Positions 30,101-40,470 of a stretch of DNA of 64,000 nt are shown here, one piece after another. A program made the position numbers and the translations under genes. Each line of letters begins with the position of its first letter. The first letter of the stretch is position 1. The notes beneath the pieces were generated by a model. It saw only the letters and a program-made list of their open reading frames with translations. It had not been told where the DNA came from and ran no database searches. Source of the DNA: Portunus trituberculatus (taxonomy: Eukaryota; Arthropoda; Malacostraca; Decapoda; Portunidae); the NCBI RefSeq assembly GCF_017591435.1, contig NC_059268.1, positions 20,641,684-20,705,683 on the forward strand. The letters run 5' to 3'.

Positions 30101-31964
30101 GGAACTCCTCCCTTCGATTTGGGAGTGACTCAAGTATGATGCAGTTTAATCCAGTTACTTCATTACTTTTTTCGATATAAGACATGCATAAGCAAGGGAA
30201 TACGTAAAAAGGAACTGGTAATGTTGGGTAACGCGACCAACGATGTAAACGAGTCGGGGGCGAGGTGAGGGAAGGACAGAGGGAACAGCACTTTCATTTT
30301 CACAGCGTACCCAAGGGTCGCTCTCTTCCAGTAGCCACCAGAGGCCACACACGCATCATATTCCAAACACTAAACATTCTTACCTGATGCTGCTTTGCGA
30401 ATGGTCACGTAAGAAGTTATATTAAATCCAGTGAAAAAGATCACGACATCTCCGGCACACACAACAGACAACGCCGAGCGACCACCACACACTGCCTGCT
30501 GCTGGTTTCGCGCTTCGGTTTAGTCGAGCGGGGAACCCTCCCGACCCATGGCCGTGCTGACAAAGGTATTTCCTGTTATTTAAATTAATCCTTCTATCAC
30601 TCACGACTGCTACATGGTTAGAACATTTAAGAAAACTGCTCTTTTCACCTCCATATGGAACCCGTCACAAACAAAGTGCGATCGAATAAGGGAGAAATAC
30701 ACGACAGTCACAAAATAAACAGGCAACCTTTCGTTCCCAGAGCGTTGTCATACAATGGGCACGGAATATTTGGACTTTAAATCCGGTCCTTGTCCGCGAT
30801 TGTAAACAATACTGTGACACGTGAGAGCCGGAGCTGCACGAGACTATACCAGCTTCACCGCAAAGCAAAACAATGTTGCTGCTGAAACAAACATAAATCG
30901 AAAAGCTAGGCGACATCCACCCGTCCATGGCCGGGGGCGTTGAGCAGGGGTCGAAGAGGCGGCTAGGGAAGGGAGGTGACCGGGACAAGGGAGGGAGGGA
31001 GAGGAGGGGGCATCTGAGGGGGCGTCACGGCGGTGGTCAGGGGGGCTTGGAGCCGCCGCCTAAACGTGAGGGGGCCAACAATGGGGGGCGCTCACCAACC
31101 GTTACACTCATGACTCGGATTTTTTTTTGTTATCAGGAGTCTGGCGTCTCATTACAGCCATCACATGACATTTCCATCATAATGTTAATTCATCTAAACA
31201 AGAGTATTTAGCCTCGGCGATCGCTTATATGTGACCCAGATCACGGAACAATCATTGTGAAAGGATTACGCTGGAAGCTGCTTGATGTAATGCCTTATAA
31301 TGCAAAGGTGACTGACCAAGACAGGATAAGCGCTCTGTAAAGGAAGTAAAAGAAGGGAAATCCCTAATGCATATTTCTTCCCACACCCTCCCACTTACAG
31401 GGACACAACGCAGTGCTAGTGTTACCCCTGTTCCCGCCCCTCCGTACTGACACAGCGCCTGAACACCCTACCCAACCCTCCGCTTCGTTATCATGAAAAC
31501 TGTTACATCATCACCTACGCACTAACACTGATAACCACATCCGTCACGCTGCCTGCATTATTACACCAGCACACATCTAGTACCACTGTGACATTTGGTT
31601 TTCTTCACTACAATCTTGCATTTTCTGGATAAAAATATTCTGCAATATTTGTCATGTATAGGATCGAGGCGCGGCAACATAAGGTGGCAGGATATACGAG
31701 CTTAGATGTTAAATTTTACCAAATGAATCTTGTATTAATATTTTTTAATATCAACCACACTTTGATAAGCAGAAAGGATAGTATCACACGGAAAAGATAA
31801 ATCTCTTATCAGATTACTTTAAGCATAAAAAAAGAGCACAGGAAAGGTACTATGAAACATTTCACATGATGTCATGGGGTTATAGTATACACTGTACAGT
31901 AGATGTGTATATTCTACATGGATCGTGGTAGGTACCTACATACAGTGAGAGCGAGGTCCGTATT

Positions 31965-32160
31965 GCGAAACACCACGTCTACTGTCAAAGGCCATACAGA
32001 TGATTAACCGTGTTCCCAAGAGTACTGATATTAATGTGGAAATTTTGCTACTCTGCCACTATAGCCATACAAAAATAAGTTAAGAACCTATGTAGCCTTA
32101 ACTAGAACCTTTTAGAACCACTACTGAGAAGGTGCGGCTCAGAAGTGTTTCAGAATACAC
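31965..32160. mobile_element. Possible diverged MITE copy
   Basis: The right end AGTGTTTCAGAATACAC and left end GCGAAACACCACGTC resemble the inverted termini of the 3341 MITE family. The central TTATGG core is not evident, so this is a weak call. Confidence 0.35.
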
Positions 32161-32447
32161 TACGCGGAGACGGCGGCGGCAAAAGGACTTGGAGGATTTC
32201 ACTCACTCCACGTCACATCACTTACCACAACTTGAAGCTGAAAATTAACACTACGTTCGGGAAATAGATGTGGTTAGTTTTTCCTGCTATGAAGTAATGC
32301 AGTTTACACCATGATGAGCGCGGTGAGAGGTTAAGAGAATCATAATTAAGCTTACATCGTAACTTATCCAAAGGGTCAAGGTCGCCAAGCAAAGGTCAGG
32401 CGAGTGACTGTCGTTGCGGCACTACCAATAGTGAGGACAACGCTTAC

Positions 32448-32449
<2 letters not shown>

Positions 32450-32529
<80 letters not shown>
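32450..32529. repeat. (GA)n microsatellite, 80 bp
   Basis: Uninterrupted GA dinucleotides in non-coding DNA. Confidence 0.95.
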
Positions 32530-32531
<2 letters not shown>

Positions 32532-33214
32532 CTTGTCTCTTCTCTGGGTCTCTATCTGTGGCCAATACATGGAATCACATTCACATAGCTACATATTATC
32601 ATTCACACTCTTGGCCCCTGAAAGATGTTCCTACATACACATAAATCCCTAGCATGTCTGGCCACCTCAAGAGTTTGGAGCAGTTCATGGTGTGATCGAA
32701 TGTAGGCAGTAGTGATGTAAGAAGGGAACTGGTGGAAAATCTGCTAGTTATCATTCTCTGGGACACTGAGGTGTGTTATCCCAACAAGCCAGTGAGCACT
32801 TACTGCTAACACACATGGTTTGTTATCTGTGTTTGGGGAAAAGCTCTTGCTGGTGTCACATCCAAAAACTCTCATGCTTAAATAATGAAATGCTGCAATG
32901 CTCATGCTCAAATGCTAATCTTCAGAATGACCTTACTATAAAGTGGGTAAGTTTTTATATATTTATTCTTATTTCATTTTATTTATTTTTTTTTTGTGTG
33001 GTTACATTGCACAAAGAAGTCTGCTGGTGGAACTCTTTCACAGCCATCTCCAGCTATAAAGAACTGGTGTAACACAAACATACATACATATTGTGTATGA
33101 TACTGTCACACTCCTATGAAGTAAACTTTTATGTTTAATAATAAAATACAGCTGATCAAAAAACACAATGAATACAATTATATACAATAGATCAGACTTA
33201 AACCCCTTCAATAC

Positions 33215-33216
<2 letters not shown>

Positions 33217-33289
<73 letters not shown>
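33217..33289. repeat. (AG)n microsatellite beside a TTAA/CCCCTTCAATAC sequence
   Basis: A 73-bp AG array. Immediately left is TTAAACCCCTTCAATACGAGG (TTAA at 33199), which resembles the piggyBac-like MITE end at 56044 (TTAACCCTTTCAATAC). It may be one end of a piggyBac-type insertion. Confidence 0.8.
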
Positions 33290-33292
<3 letters not shown>

Positions 33293-33368
33293 GAGGGTTA
33301 TTGTTTGCAATTTTCATTGCTATGAGTGTCTATTTTAGCCACAGATGGACCGTTTCCTCATCCTCAAA

Positions 33369-35231
33369 TTATAAACCACTCTCATCAGGATACTGCTTCC
33401 TCCTCTTTACATTTTTGTTTTTTCTTGCTTTTTTACACCTCTTTTTGCTTCCATCTCCTCTATCATCACTGGTGCTTGGAGTTGGCTCATCATTGTGCTC
33501 AGAAGGGTTGTCACTGCCTGCTGTCACTGTTGGACCTTCTGAGCCTTCTTCTGTCATCTTGCTGCTTGATGTACTCTTTATTCCGTGATACTGATTGTAG
33601 TGTGTCATAGAACACAATCCAGGTTCCCCAGGACAAGCTGGGCAGAAATAGACAGTGTCTCTTCTTTTTGGATAACACACCCTACATTTTTTCCGCTTAC
33701 CAATTTTTTCCCACCTAATAAACTGGTGAGTATCGGAGGCGAGAGATTCCTGCTCTTTTAAAAATTTGTTGGATCCTTGGTCATACTCCCGCAGAAGATC
33801 CTTCACAACAGACTCCAGGAATTCAATGAAACCAGTTTTCTTGTTGGATGTGTTTTTCCATGCAACATATGCATTTAGGGCACTTCTGAAAATGAAATGC
33901 ATTCCAAGTTTCTTGAACCAAATGAAGCTCTTATAATTTATGTCACATGGCTCAAGATGCTGGTCAGCCTTATCAATACTTCCCATTTTTTTATTGTATC
34001 TTTCAATGTGAAGAGGTTTGTTTCGGAACACTATCCGGTTGGAAAAATACTCCCTCTCCTTTTCCACCATACTAGCATTGTACTTCGTGGTCAAGACTGT
34101 GATGTTTTCCTTGTCTTCCCACCTTACAACCAGAACATTCCTCTTTCTTGCAAAAATGGACTGTCGTTTTTCTAGGGGGAATTGGACGATATCTTTTGGT
34201 GGTCCTTTTCCGTTTCGCACTACACCAGTAATGGTGGTGTTTCTCTCCTCTAGGTAGTGTGCCAGCCTTAGGCTTGTATACCACTTGTCCGTGACAATGT
34301 GGCGTCCCTCATCAAGCAGCTGCCTCATCAGAGAGACAACAATTTTTTCAAATTTTGAGAGGCTGTTTACTCTTGGATCATCCAATTGATACAAGTTTTT
34401 TCCATAATATACTTCATAATTCCAAGAATATCCTTGCCAATTAGGGTCACAGGGGCACAACACAAACACTTTGATTCCATACTTGGCTCTCTTGGTTTTG
34501 ATGTATTGGCGGAACCCTAATCTTCCATTCCAAATTACTAAAGCCTCATCGACAGCCACGTGCTTGCCTGGTGAAATTACTGCCTTGCACTTCTCGCGGA
34601 GCAATGAGAGGAAGGGTTCAATTCTTGTTCGTGGGTCATCTTTCTTCACATTTTCTGGAGGTGAAAACCGCAAGAATTTCAGAATGCTGAAAAATCTGTC
34701 TCTGCTCATGATTTCCTTGCAAAATACAGGTGGTCCACTCATTACCCAGTCTCTTCTCCAATATTGTGCTATTCTTGGCAGCTTCACTAGGCCCATTGTA
34801 ATCACCAGGGCTAAAAAAGAATACATATCTTTTTCCTGAACCTCCTTCCACTTTATGGAATTTATTCTACCCTTTTTATCAGGATACTGAGCAAAAAACA
34901 ATTCAGCTCGTTTGTTTGCCCAAACACACAACTTTTCCACAACTTCCTTGTCAAAAAACTGCTTGAATGCATTGCCAGGAGTTGTAAATTGGTCTTTGTG
35001 AGTTTCACTTAACCCACAGTCGCCACCCAAATATTCTGGCAATGGGTTTTCACGCATATCACTGAATAGATCAGAAATGAATCTCCAGCCACTATTAATT
35101 TCTTTGGATTCATTTTCATTGTACTCATCTTCATCTTCAAATTCTTCTGAGAGATCATCACTGTCATCTTCAAAATCAGATTCATTCCCACGGGGAAAAG
35201 AGGGTAATTCTGTATGTTCTGGTATATACAT
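33369..35231 (-). CDS. piggyBac-type transposase (PGBD-like), intact 620-aa ORF
   Basis: A single uninterrupted frame. The N-terminal ~45 residues are acidic. The transposase core (about 80-480) carries the three conserved Asp contexts of the family: D228 in VAVDEALVIWNGR, D315 in IVTDKWYTS, and D420 in GSIDKADQH, where most relatives have GGVDKAD or GGVDLAD. A C-terminal Cys/His zinc-binding segment (C516, C519, C530, C533, C540, H544, H549) fits the usual TTAA-end-binding module. A Lys/Arg-rich tail follows. Length is close to the usual 560-620 aa. No stop or frameshift is present, so the copy is either recently active or domesticated. I could not find a convincing pair of terminal repeats: a TTAA with CCCCTTCAATAC lies at 33199, but no matching end lies upstream. 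AATAAA on the minus strand occurs at 32982-32987 and 32962-32967. It begins 181 bp after the stop codon of the nucleotidyltransferase gene, on the same strand. Confidence 0.92.
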   Translation of the reverse strand: MYIPEHTELPSFPRGNESDFEDDSDDLSEEFEDEDEYNENESKEINSGWRFISDLFSDMRENPLPEYLGGDCGLSETHKDQFTTPGNAFKQFFDKEVVEKLCVWANKRAELFFAQYPDKKGRINSIKWKEVQEKDMYSFLALVITMGLVKLPRIAQYWRRDWVMSGPPVFCKEIMSRDRFFSILKFLRFSPPENVKKDDPRTRIEPFLSLLREKCKAVISPGKHVAVDEALVIWNGRLGFRQYIKTKRAKYGIKVFVLCPCDPNWQGYSWNYEVYYGKNLYQLDDPRVNSLSKFEKIVVSLMRQLLDEGRHIVTDKWYTSLRLAHYLEERNTTITGVVRNGKGPPKDIVQFPLEKRQSIFARKRNVLVVRWEDKENITVLTTKYNASMVEKEREYFSNRIVFRNKPLHIERYNKKMGSIDKADQHLEPCDINYKSFIWFKKLGMHFIFRSALNAYVAWKNTSNKKTGFIEFLESVVKDLLREYDQGSNKFLKEQESLASDTHQFIRWEKIGKRKKCRVCYPKRRDTVYFCPACPGEPGLCSMTHYNQYHGIKSTSSSKMTEEGSEGPTVTAGSDNPSEHNDEPTPSTSDDRGDGSKKRCKKARKNKNVKRRKQYPDESGL

Positions 35232-35412
35232 GATGATTATGTTGAGTTTGTGGCTTAAAACTTGTTATATTCAGTAGAGATGTCTGCTGGGCCCGTTTTC
35301 TATTGCCCCAAGTTAACAATGATAATCTGCCAAAAACTCACTGTAATAAACCCAACATGTAGTGTGTACAGTACAAACCTACTTTCACAAATAAGTCACA
35401 GTTTCACGAAGA

Positions 35413-38057
35413 TCACAATGTCTGAAAGTCTTGACAGCACTGCAGGTATGACTGGAGGCCGCCCACATCATAGCGATGAGTGACGTGGTGGGCAAACACA
35501 GGTGCCTGATGGATCAGACTGCCAATAAACATGCCAGTTGCATCACGGCAGCTCAATGGGGCATTGCGATTTTCCTCTAAAAAGTTCTGGAAGTGGGAAG
35601 TACATTTGAATCTAATATAAAAATCTTTCTATGATAGGTCAACATCCCTATGTATGGCAGGTGAGACACAGCCACACAAAATCACTCACAGTCACATCCA
35701 CAAGCATTTCCTTATATGTGAACTGTAAAGGAAGGACCTCAATATTGTGCAAGGGTCGGTTGAACAGCATATCCCTGCTAATCCATAATAAAGAATAGAC
35801 TGCTTCAAATTCAATGCTGCTCTTCATTCATCCCTATTAAGTACAAGTAGTCTTCCTTGTGCAAGACTTCATCTATTGCTCCCTTCACACATGAAGTATC
35901 CAAACAGGACAAATACTCATGAGTGTCAACAAAAATCTAGTGATAACCAAAATTCATGGCTGCCTAATTCATGAATAGTATGAGTTTTGTGTTTCCTAAC
36001 CTGAAGGTGGTGTAGGCTTTCTGAGGACATGAGGTACACACAGGGGCACTGCAGCCTGGAGGTGGTGTCCTGGGGCTGTGGCTTCTCCATAAACTGTGAC
36101 ACTCTATTACTCTCTTCCACTTTAATGATGCCATGCTGGGGAAGATAAGAATGTGAAGGATACATTATAATAAAAAATATATCAAAAGTGTTTAATAACA
36201 TGAAGATGTGACATGCAGACTGATAGGTGATTTTTTCAAATACATACACAAAGAAAAGACTGACTAAAAATTGGATCAAGAAACCTGAGCCTCAGGACGG
36301 TGAAAGGAAGCACAATGACAATGTATAAAAGTCTGAATAATCAAGACTAACCTTAGATACATTTTCCTCTGAAACTGGAGCACTGAGAACAAGGCAAGCC
36401 TCCTTTTCAAGGTCATACAAGGCTTCAAACTTGCTTACCAGTGTCTTAAGGGAAAAATCATTTGGAAGTAATGTGTCTCTGAAACATGCAACAACTTATT
36501 AGAATGGATAGAAATCACAATATATATTTGAAGTACAAATAAATAACTGGATACATAGATATATTTTGCAAGTGAAGCCCATGCAGAGATACTAGTTCTG
36601 GCACTGTACTGGTTTGAGGTTAAGTTACCCAGCTACAAACACAGTCTTTTTCACTTGGCCTATGTTGTATTTCAGAGATACTACTAGTTCTGGTCCGGAA
36701 CTGTTTTGAAGCTCTGTTACCCGGCTACAAATAGAATATCCTCCTGACTTCCTGCAGAGCCAATCCCCATACAGGCTACAGCTCCACTTCGCTCCTCATT
36801 GCTCCTTGATCCATCACTCACAATCCTCACATGCCGGGTCAGCCCATCTGCCCATGCCTGGTACCTGGTATGAGAACAAGGGGATACCTGGGAGACACAA
36901 CTGATGAGCTTGAAGTGATAAAAGTGTGTTTAGCCTTTACTCTCAAGTATGCCTTTCCATCCACAATTCTGAGTCCTTGTGTCTTCCTATTCATAAACAG
37001 TTTGATCATTGTATATCCTTAGTTAATTTTTCACTTTAATTAATGCACCAAGTTTTAAGTAAAATTCTTCATTGGTTAATTTTCTATCTATTGCAGGTAT
37101 GCATTCCTTCAACACACTCCACAATGCCTCTCTGTCTAGTCTACTCTCATGAATGCTTTCTGAACTCACTAATTTGGTCTGCATAAATAACTAATGCCTG
37201 GTCTAGGTTACCTTGTTCCTTATTGCAGCATTCAGCACTTTTTAATCATGAGTTATTATATGAACACTTGTACTACATCGTCTGCTCAATATCCACCACT
37301 CAGCTTCCATCCTTACACAAATCTAGCTGCCCATCTTTACATAAGGCTGGTAATCCCACTTGAGACAAGGTATCACACATTTACACACATATTTCACACT
37401 CGCCCCCACCAGCCCCCAGTGGGAAAGGAACGTTTTGCAGCCTACTCTAGGAGTCCAGATACAGAAAAAAAACTTACAAAATAATAAAGAAAATGAAGAA
37501 AACCTGAGTATAGGTTATATTAGAAGGAAGATGACAAAGGCCCAAATGAATGGTACCTATTTCAAACTTACAGTGGCTTATGAAGATCATTTGTGACAAC
37601 CACAACACTTGTTATCTCGGGAACTTGGTCGAACGCTTTGATCCAGTGTGAGATAAGTGGCAGTCCCCCGATGGGAAGAAGAGGCTTGGGCGTCCCTACC
37701 AGGTGACTGAACTGTCCACTTGTATCATTTTGCAGATCACGTTTCAACCTAGAACAGTCGGTTGGGTGAGTCGGGCCGACTGAGTCTGTGGTGTAAGGGG
37801 GGATACACAGGAGTAGGAATGAGTTACCTACAGGCTGATTGCTTTAGTAAACATATTAGGTAAAATTTTCAGTGGGGTGTTGAGAGAGAGAGGCATACAC
37901 AGTTTTGTCTTTTAAACATTCAGGTTTATACCAGGTTTGAGTTTTCTCAATAGTACACATGTTATAAATGACAGCCAAGAGGTTAACCTGTGACATCTGA
38001 ATAACGGTACAGAGCTTACCTAGTGCCGTAGCCAGCAGCCAGAAGAACAGCCCTCAT
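35413..38057 (-). CDS. Sugar-phosphate nucleotidyltransferase (NTP_transferase family), six exons, 264 aa
   Basis: Exons, all with consensus GT/AG borders and closing phases: 38057-38020, 37748-37572, 36864-36721, 36478-36352, 36135-36001 and 35586-35413 (stop TGA). The joined protein carries the family signature AAGYGTRL at 7-14 (nucleotide-binding G-x-G-T-R), GTPKPLLPIGG at 31-41, SDGSRSNEERSGA in the middle, VAGD with D121, FMEKP at 177-181, SRLQCPCVYL, and RDAT with RYDVGG (D247). D121 and D247 sit where bacterial RmlA-type enzymes bind the metal. Known chemistry of the family: a sugar 1-phosphate plus an NTP gives an NDP-sugar and pyrophosphate. The substrate cannot be read from sequence. 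No signal peptide or membrane segment is seen, so it is probably cytosolic. It lacks the C-terminal left-handed beta-helix of GDP-mannose and ADP-glucose pyrophosphorylases, so it resembles short RmlA-like enzymes. Metazoan members are little characterised, as far as I know. Confidence 0.88.
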
Positions 38058-38186
38058 CCTGACATTCAGTGGCCAATGTGGGACAATATTCTACTCCTGT
38101 GTGCTTCCTCTTTTCCTCTCCAGTGATCATCTTTTTGAAAAAAAATTTTTAAGATCAGAACAAGTACAGCAGTTGATGGTGCTGTC

Positions 38187-38515
38187 CTAATATAGACGTC
38201 CCTCCAGCTGTCCTCGTTTCCTGGCTCCCCCTTCACAGCTCTTTCACTCAGCTGACGGGACATGGGGAATGAAATTATGATAACCAAAACTAACCTAACC
38301 CTAACTTTAACCTAACTTAATCTAACTCAAACTTTTTAGCATAAACTAGTTAAGATGACACGTACCACAGATACATCTTTCTAAGAACCCTTCAGACCAA
38401 TAGTGCAGTTAGGTTAGTTTTGGTTATCATATTTTCATTCCTGTCAGCTGAATGAATGAGCTGCAAAGGGAGAAGCTGGGAAACGAAGACAGCTGGAGGG
38501 ACACCTATATTAGAA
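38187..38515. repeat. Fold-back element with TAACC-rich loop
   Basis: Arms of about 115 bp at 38187-38305 and 38400-38515 are imperfect inverse copies; for example CCCTCCAGCTGTCCTCGTTTC matches the inverse of GAAACGAAGACAGCTGGAGG, and GATAACCAAAACTAACCTAA matches on the other side. The loop contains CTAACCTAACCCTAACTTTAA, which resembles the arthropod telomere repeat (TTAGG). It lies just upstream of the nucleotidyltransferase start codon. Confidence 0.8.
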
Positions 38516-39144
38516 CAATGCTCAGTTCATTATGTAATTGTGAGTATCAGTGAGATGATTTAACATTCATTATCTTTTGCTTCACAATTCGCTGCTGACT
38601 TGTATACACTGTCCATGCATTCTGGAACTCACTTTCTGCCTTTTCACTGCACACCCTTTTTAGTCACTTTCTCATCAATCCACATGCCGTCCACACCATC
38701 ATGCACATTCTCTCTCCAGCATACACTCATAATGTTCCCTCAATACAGCATACCTCCTGCTATTCTCCCTATCTGCTGCCTCGCCTTCCATGTCAGCTTG
38801 TTCACTAGCATTTACCTAAGCATATCCTCACACGCATCAGTCTCCTATACCTACCTACGCCTCCCCAAAGTTTGTCGTATCCTACGCCCCTTTCCAATCA
38901 CCCAGGGTTTACTCTCATCCACACAGCATCCCTCACATGGGTCTTTGTTATCCTTATTACATCTCAATCACCAATGCAATAATTCACACATATCCTCATG
39001 CTTACCAACTCAAATATCCTCGCACATTCACACTCAAAACTCAAACGAATCTTTCGTTGGCTTATCCGAGTAGTATCTTGCCTTCAGGAGTAAGTTCCTT
39101 GGCGTGGGTTGTCACTACGACTAGGTTCTTCCCTTGATCCTGAT

Positions 39145-39328
39145 CATTCAGAAACTCTTTGCTCTCTCACGACGACTATTTCCAAAGGCTCTAACTGAAA
39201 ATACTCATGTTTTTAAGGATATTCTTATGGTTCTGGTGATGGGTTAGCGAGATTTCTAGTTAATCATACAGATAAACTGTCTTTAAAACCCTGCTAGTCG
39301 TCTCTGGGGACTTGAAAAATTGTCATAA
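39145..39328. mobile_element. MITE copy lacking its right end
   Basis: The left arm CATTCAGAAACTCTTTGCTC and core TTATGGTTCTGGTGATGGG match the 3341-3553 MITE. The copy stops at GAAAAATTGTCATAA, where a PIF/Harbinger-like element begins. The missing right end is not found on the far side of that element. Confidence 0.65.
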
Positions 39329-40071
39329 AGACGGGTTCACACATGCCAATTTGCGACTGATATTTTACGTACGTAGAGTTTTCCGACTCATAATAGGTGT
39401 CAAGCGACTGCAGACAGCAGTTGCAAAACAAGACTAACATGTTGGTCTTGCTAGTCGATTTGCGACTCTTGCATCGTGATAGCACGGAGGAAGCTTTGAA
39501 AATGTAGTCTTCAGATGTAGAGATGTTAGAATTGGTGAGGGGAAAAGAACGCATCTGGGACCAAGGAAATTAATTATACAGTAAAAAAAAAAAAAAAAAA
39601 AAAGCTTGTGCAAATCGTCGTACGACGAAATAGCTGCCACTCCACACGAACTCTTTCCCTGAATGCAGGATGTTGTTGAGGACTGAAGACTTGTCAGGAT
39701 TTAATTTGATAGCAATTGTGTATAATCTTACTAAGATGAACAATTTTCATATGAATATGTAGGGTAATTTAGAGTGCTTAGAGTGTGATAGACACTCGAT
39801 CCTTCCTTTCCTTTTACTTAGCCAGGGACATATCCACAGGCATTTTCTGAATTTATTCTTCTGGTACGCCAAAAGAAGAGCAATCACATCTTCAGCATCG
39901 TCACTGGAGGAAGACATCTTGGCGGGTAGTTGTTTGATCACATTCACTTCCCGCCAAGGCGTCGACTAGTCGCTATTTTCCAGGTCTGACACTTTTTGAC
40001 TAGAATCGATGAGCCGGAAACTCTACGTACGTAAAATATCAGTCGCAAATTGGCACGTGTGTACTCGCCTT
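39329..40071 (-). mobile_element. PIF/Harbinger-type element with ~65-bp TIRs and truncated transposase
   Basis: The terminal inverted repeats share GCCAATTTGCGACTGATA, continue through TTTTACGTACGTAGAGTTT, and are about 65 bp long (39329-39393; 40007-40071). TAA lies just outside both ends, matching the 3-bp TWA target site of PIF/Harbinger, though end position is uncertain by one base. On the minus strand near 39917 a frame reads MSSSSDDAEDVIALLL and then a Lys/Arg- and Trp-rich stretch, as in the N-terminus of HARBI1-like nucleases. The catalytic part is absent. A 22-base A run at 39583-39604 interrupts the interior. Confidence 0.7.
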
Positions 40072-40074
40072 TAA

Positions 40075-40470
40075 TTATACCCAAACACATTCAAAACACC
40101 ATGTAACACCTCAAAATGCCACCAAACACACAGAAAACTCATTACAAACACCGAACATATACTCAAATCATCTCCACACACACAAAAGACCCCTAACACA
40201 CACCCATACCACTTAAAACACTCAAAACTAAGCCAGAACACACTCAAAGCACCACAAAACTCCTCAAAATGCTTCCAAAACACAGTCAAAACATGCAAAT
40301 ACTCAAACACACCACACCACACTCAAGGTACGTAAATTATACCTATAAGATCTAACACACGAAATGTACCAACACACCGAAAATATATTCATAACACCGC
40401 AAAAACCCTGCAACACTACTGAACACACTTAAAACTCTCCAAATATATCCCAAAAACAATACTATATATT
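40075..40470. repeat. A/C-only degenerate minisatellite
   Basis: Nearly 400 bp with very little G on the plus strand, built from loosely repeated ACACTCAAAACACC-like units of about 15-20 bp. Non-coding. Confidence 0.55.

Larger units (their letters stand above)
24574..33060. other. GC-rich then AT-rich stretch without a defensible gene
   Basis: 24.6-29 kb is GC- and CpG-rich, with (CT)n at 25051-25095, (GCA)n near 25620-25640, (CA)n at 26262-26331 and 27147-27193 running into (CT)n, and a poly-A run at 28352-28370. Long frames there are low complexity (Pro, Arg, His, Thr). Isolated donor-like sites on the minus strand near 30,385 and 31,100 could belong to 5' exons of an unseen gene. 31-33 kb is AT-rich with a (GA)n at 32450-32529. 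I report nothing coding. Confidence 0.6.

Noticed and set aside
33301..34839. Plus-strand frames of 76-122 aa opposite the piggyBac ORF
   Set aside because: Antisense shadows of the transposase coding strand.
38289..38335. Interstitial telomere or chromosome-end sequence
   Set aside because: Only a few irregular TAACC-like units inside a fold-back element with genes on both sides; not a telomere array.
38600..39073. 157-aa plus-strand frame
   Set aside because: Reads as C/T-rich repetitive DNA with irregular repeats; no recognisable domain or splice sites.
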